Assembly: GCA_003023565.1 (NCBI GenBank)
Contig: PXSA01000015.1
Span: 1 to 63,476, forward strand
DNA length: 63,476 nucleotides
From: Halobacteriales archaeon QS_9_68_17
Lineage (GTDB): Archaea > Halobacteriota > Halobacteria > Halobacteriales > Natronoarchaeaceae
Direction: 5' to 3'
In this document: piece by piece, positions 62,896 through 63,476 of the stretch
How positions within the stretch are numbered: position 1 is the first letter of the stretch
Layout: the number at the start of each line of letters is the position of its first letter
Made by a program: the position numbers and the translations under genes
The notes under the pieces: generated by a model
Told to the model about the DNA's origin: nothing
Seen by the model: the letters and a program-made list of their open reading frames with translations, nothing else
The model's database searches: none

Positions 62896-63476
62896 GCGAG
62901 AGCGAGAACGGCGACGACGGGGGCAGCCCCGGCAACCGGGAGGTCGCCTATCGGGTCTTCGCCGCCGAGTTCGACGACGCCGAACTGGAGTTCTCCGAGA
63001 GCGACGAGGAGCGAGCGCCGAACTACGTCGTGATGCCGACCGGCGCGCGCGTCAACCGCATGTTCGCGGTGGGCGTCCTCACGGAGATAGAGCAGGTCAA
63101 CGAGGACGTGCTTCGCGCCCGCGTTGTCGACCCGACGGGCGCGTTCGTCGTCTACGCCGGCCAGTACCAGCCCGACGAGATGGCCGCGCTGGAGCGGATG
63201 GACCCGCCGGCTTTCGTCGCCGTGACGGGGAAGGCGAACACGTTCCAGCCCGACGACTCCGACGTGGTGTACACCTCCATCCGGCCGGAGAGCATCAACC
63301 GCGTCGACGCCGACACGCGGGACCGCTGGGCGGTGCGGACCGCCGAGCAGACGCTCGAACGGATCGGGACGATGGCCGACGCGCTGGCGATAGACGAGCG
63401 CGGCGACGAACTCGAAGCCGCGCTGCGGGACCGCGGCGTCGACCGCGCGCTCGCGCAGGGTATCCCCCTCGCCGTC
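62892..63476 (+). CDS. RPA-associated protein (partial at right edge)
   Basis: The first 195 residues of a COG3390-type OB-fold protein: REVAYRVFAAEFDDAELEFS and YVVMPTGARVNRMFAVGVLT, then VYTSIRPESINRVDADTRDR. In Haloferax such rpap genes lie with rpa genes and are needed for their function. The frame is open at 63476; the rest lies beyond the window. ATG overlaps the RPA stop. Confidence 0.88.
   Translation, partial: MSESENGDDGGSPGNREVAYRVFAAEFDDAELEFSESDEERAPNYVVMPTGARVNRMFAVGVLTEIEQVNEDVLRARVVDPTGAFVVYAGQYQPDEMAALERMDPPAFVAVTGKANTFQPDDSDVVYTSIRPESINRVDADTRDRWAVRTAEQTLERIGTMADALAIDERGDELEAALRDRGVDRALAQGIPLAV

Overview
The window is chromosomal DNA from a halophilic archaeon (class Halobacteria). 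Evidence: high GC, strongly acidic predicted proteins rich in Asp and Glu, TATA-like boxes about 27 bases upstream of many starts (mostly leaderless genes), Tat/lipobox exported proteins, and archaeal information-processing genes (TFB, aIF2-beta, Nop5/fibrillarin, proteasome alpha, RNase P proteins, RPA). The genus cannot be fixed from sequence alone.

Left end (1-5.7 kb): the adaptation end of a haloarchaeal type I-B CRISPR-Cas locus (cas4 fragment, cas1, cas2), a leader and an array of 46 repeats with 45 spacers. One repeat carries an internal 14-bp duplication, and the trailer-end repeats are degenerate. Directly after the array lies a decayed integrative-element module (winged helix, ribbon-helix-helix-like protein, frameshifted tyrosine integrase tail).

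5.7-19 kb: housekeeping genes (nop5-fibrillarin, a phosphatase, Nudix, glutamate-cysteine ligase, coaD), a stand-alone TFB cyclin-fold protein, and tRNA-Leu(UAG) followed by three extra copies of its T-arm/3' end. Then come exported lipoproteins, a probable iron-handling cluster with a P19-like protein fused out of frame to its neighbour, and a dacZ-mscS operon linking c-di-AMP to osmotic control.

19-35 kb: an AT-rich patch (19.1-20.6 kb) with a small membrane protein and a start-less metalloprotease relic; purD, a metallo-beta-lactamase protein, a DUF255 thioredoxin-domain protein, cysK and thiI; then a decayed accessory stretch (32.1-35 kb) with a formamidase pseudogene, an APH kinase and the tail of a 2-oxoacid dehydrogenase operon.

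35-63 kb: dense core genome: metK, CYTH protein, FKBP, pyrBI, nnr, moaC, hflX, SBDS, the psmA-pop5-methyltransferase-rpp30 cluster, OGG-type glycosylase, aIF2-beta, TFB, a glutaredoxin-thioredoxin reductase fusion, a riboflavin pathway reductase and an RPA operon running off the end.

The most striking unexplained pattern is a set of short double-hairpin DNA elements sitting in frame inside at least four, probably six, unrelated protein genes (thiI, the methyltransferase, trxR twice, and likely purD, the DUF255 gene and the FKBP gene). They add roughly 13-17 extra residues rich in Ser, Asp, Glu and Arg. Several genes carry single-base frameshifts or deletions, noted individually.
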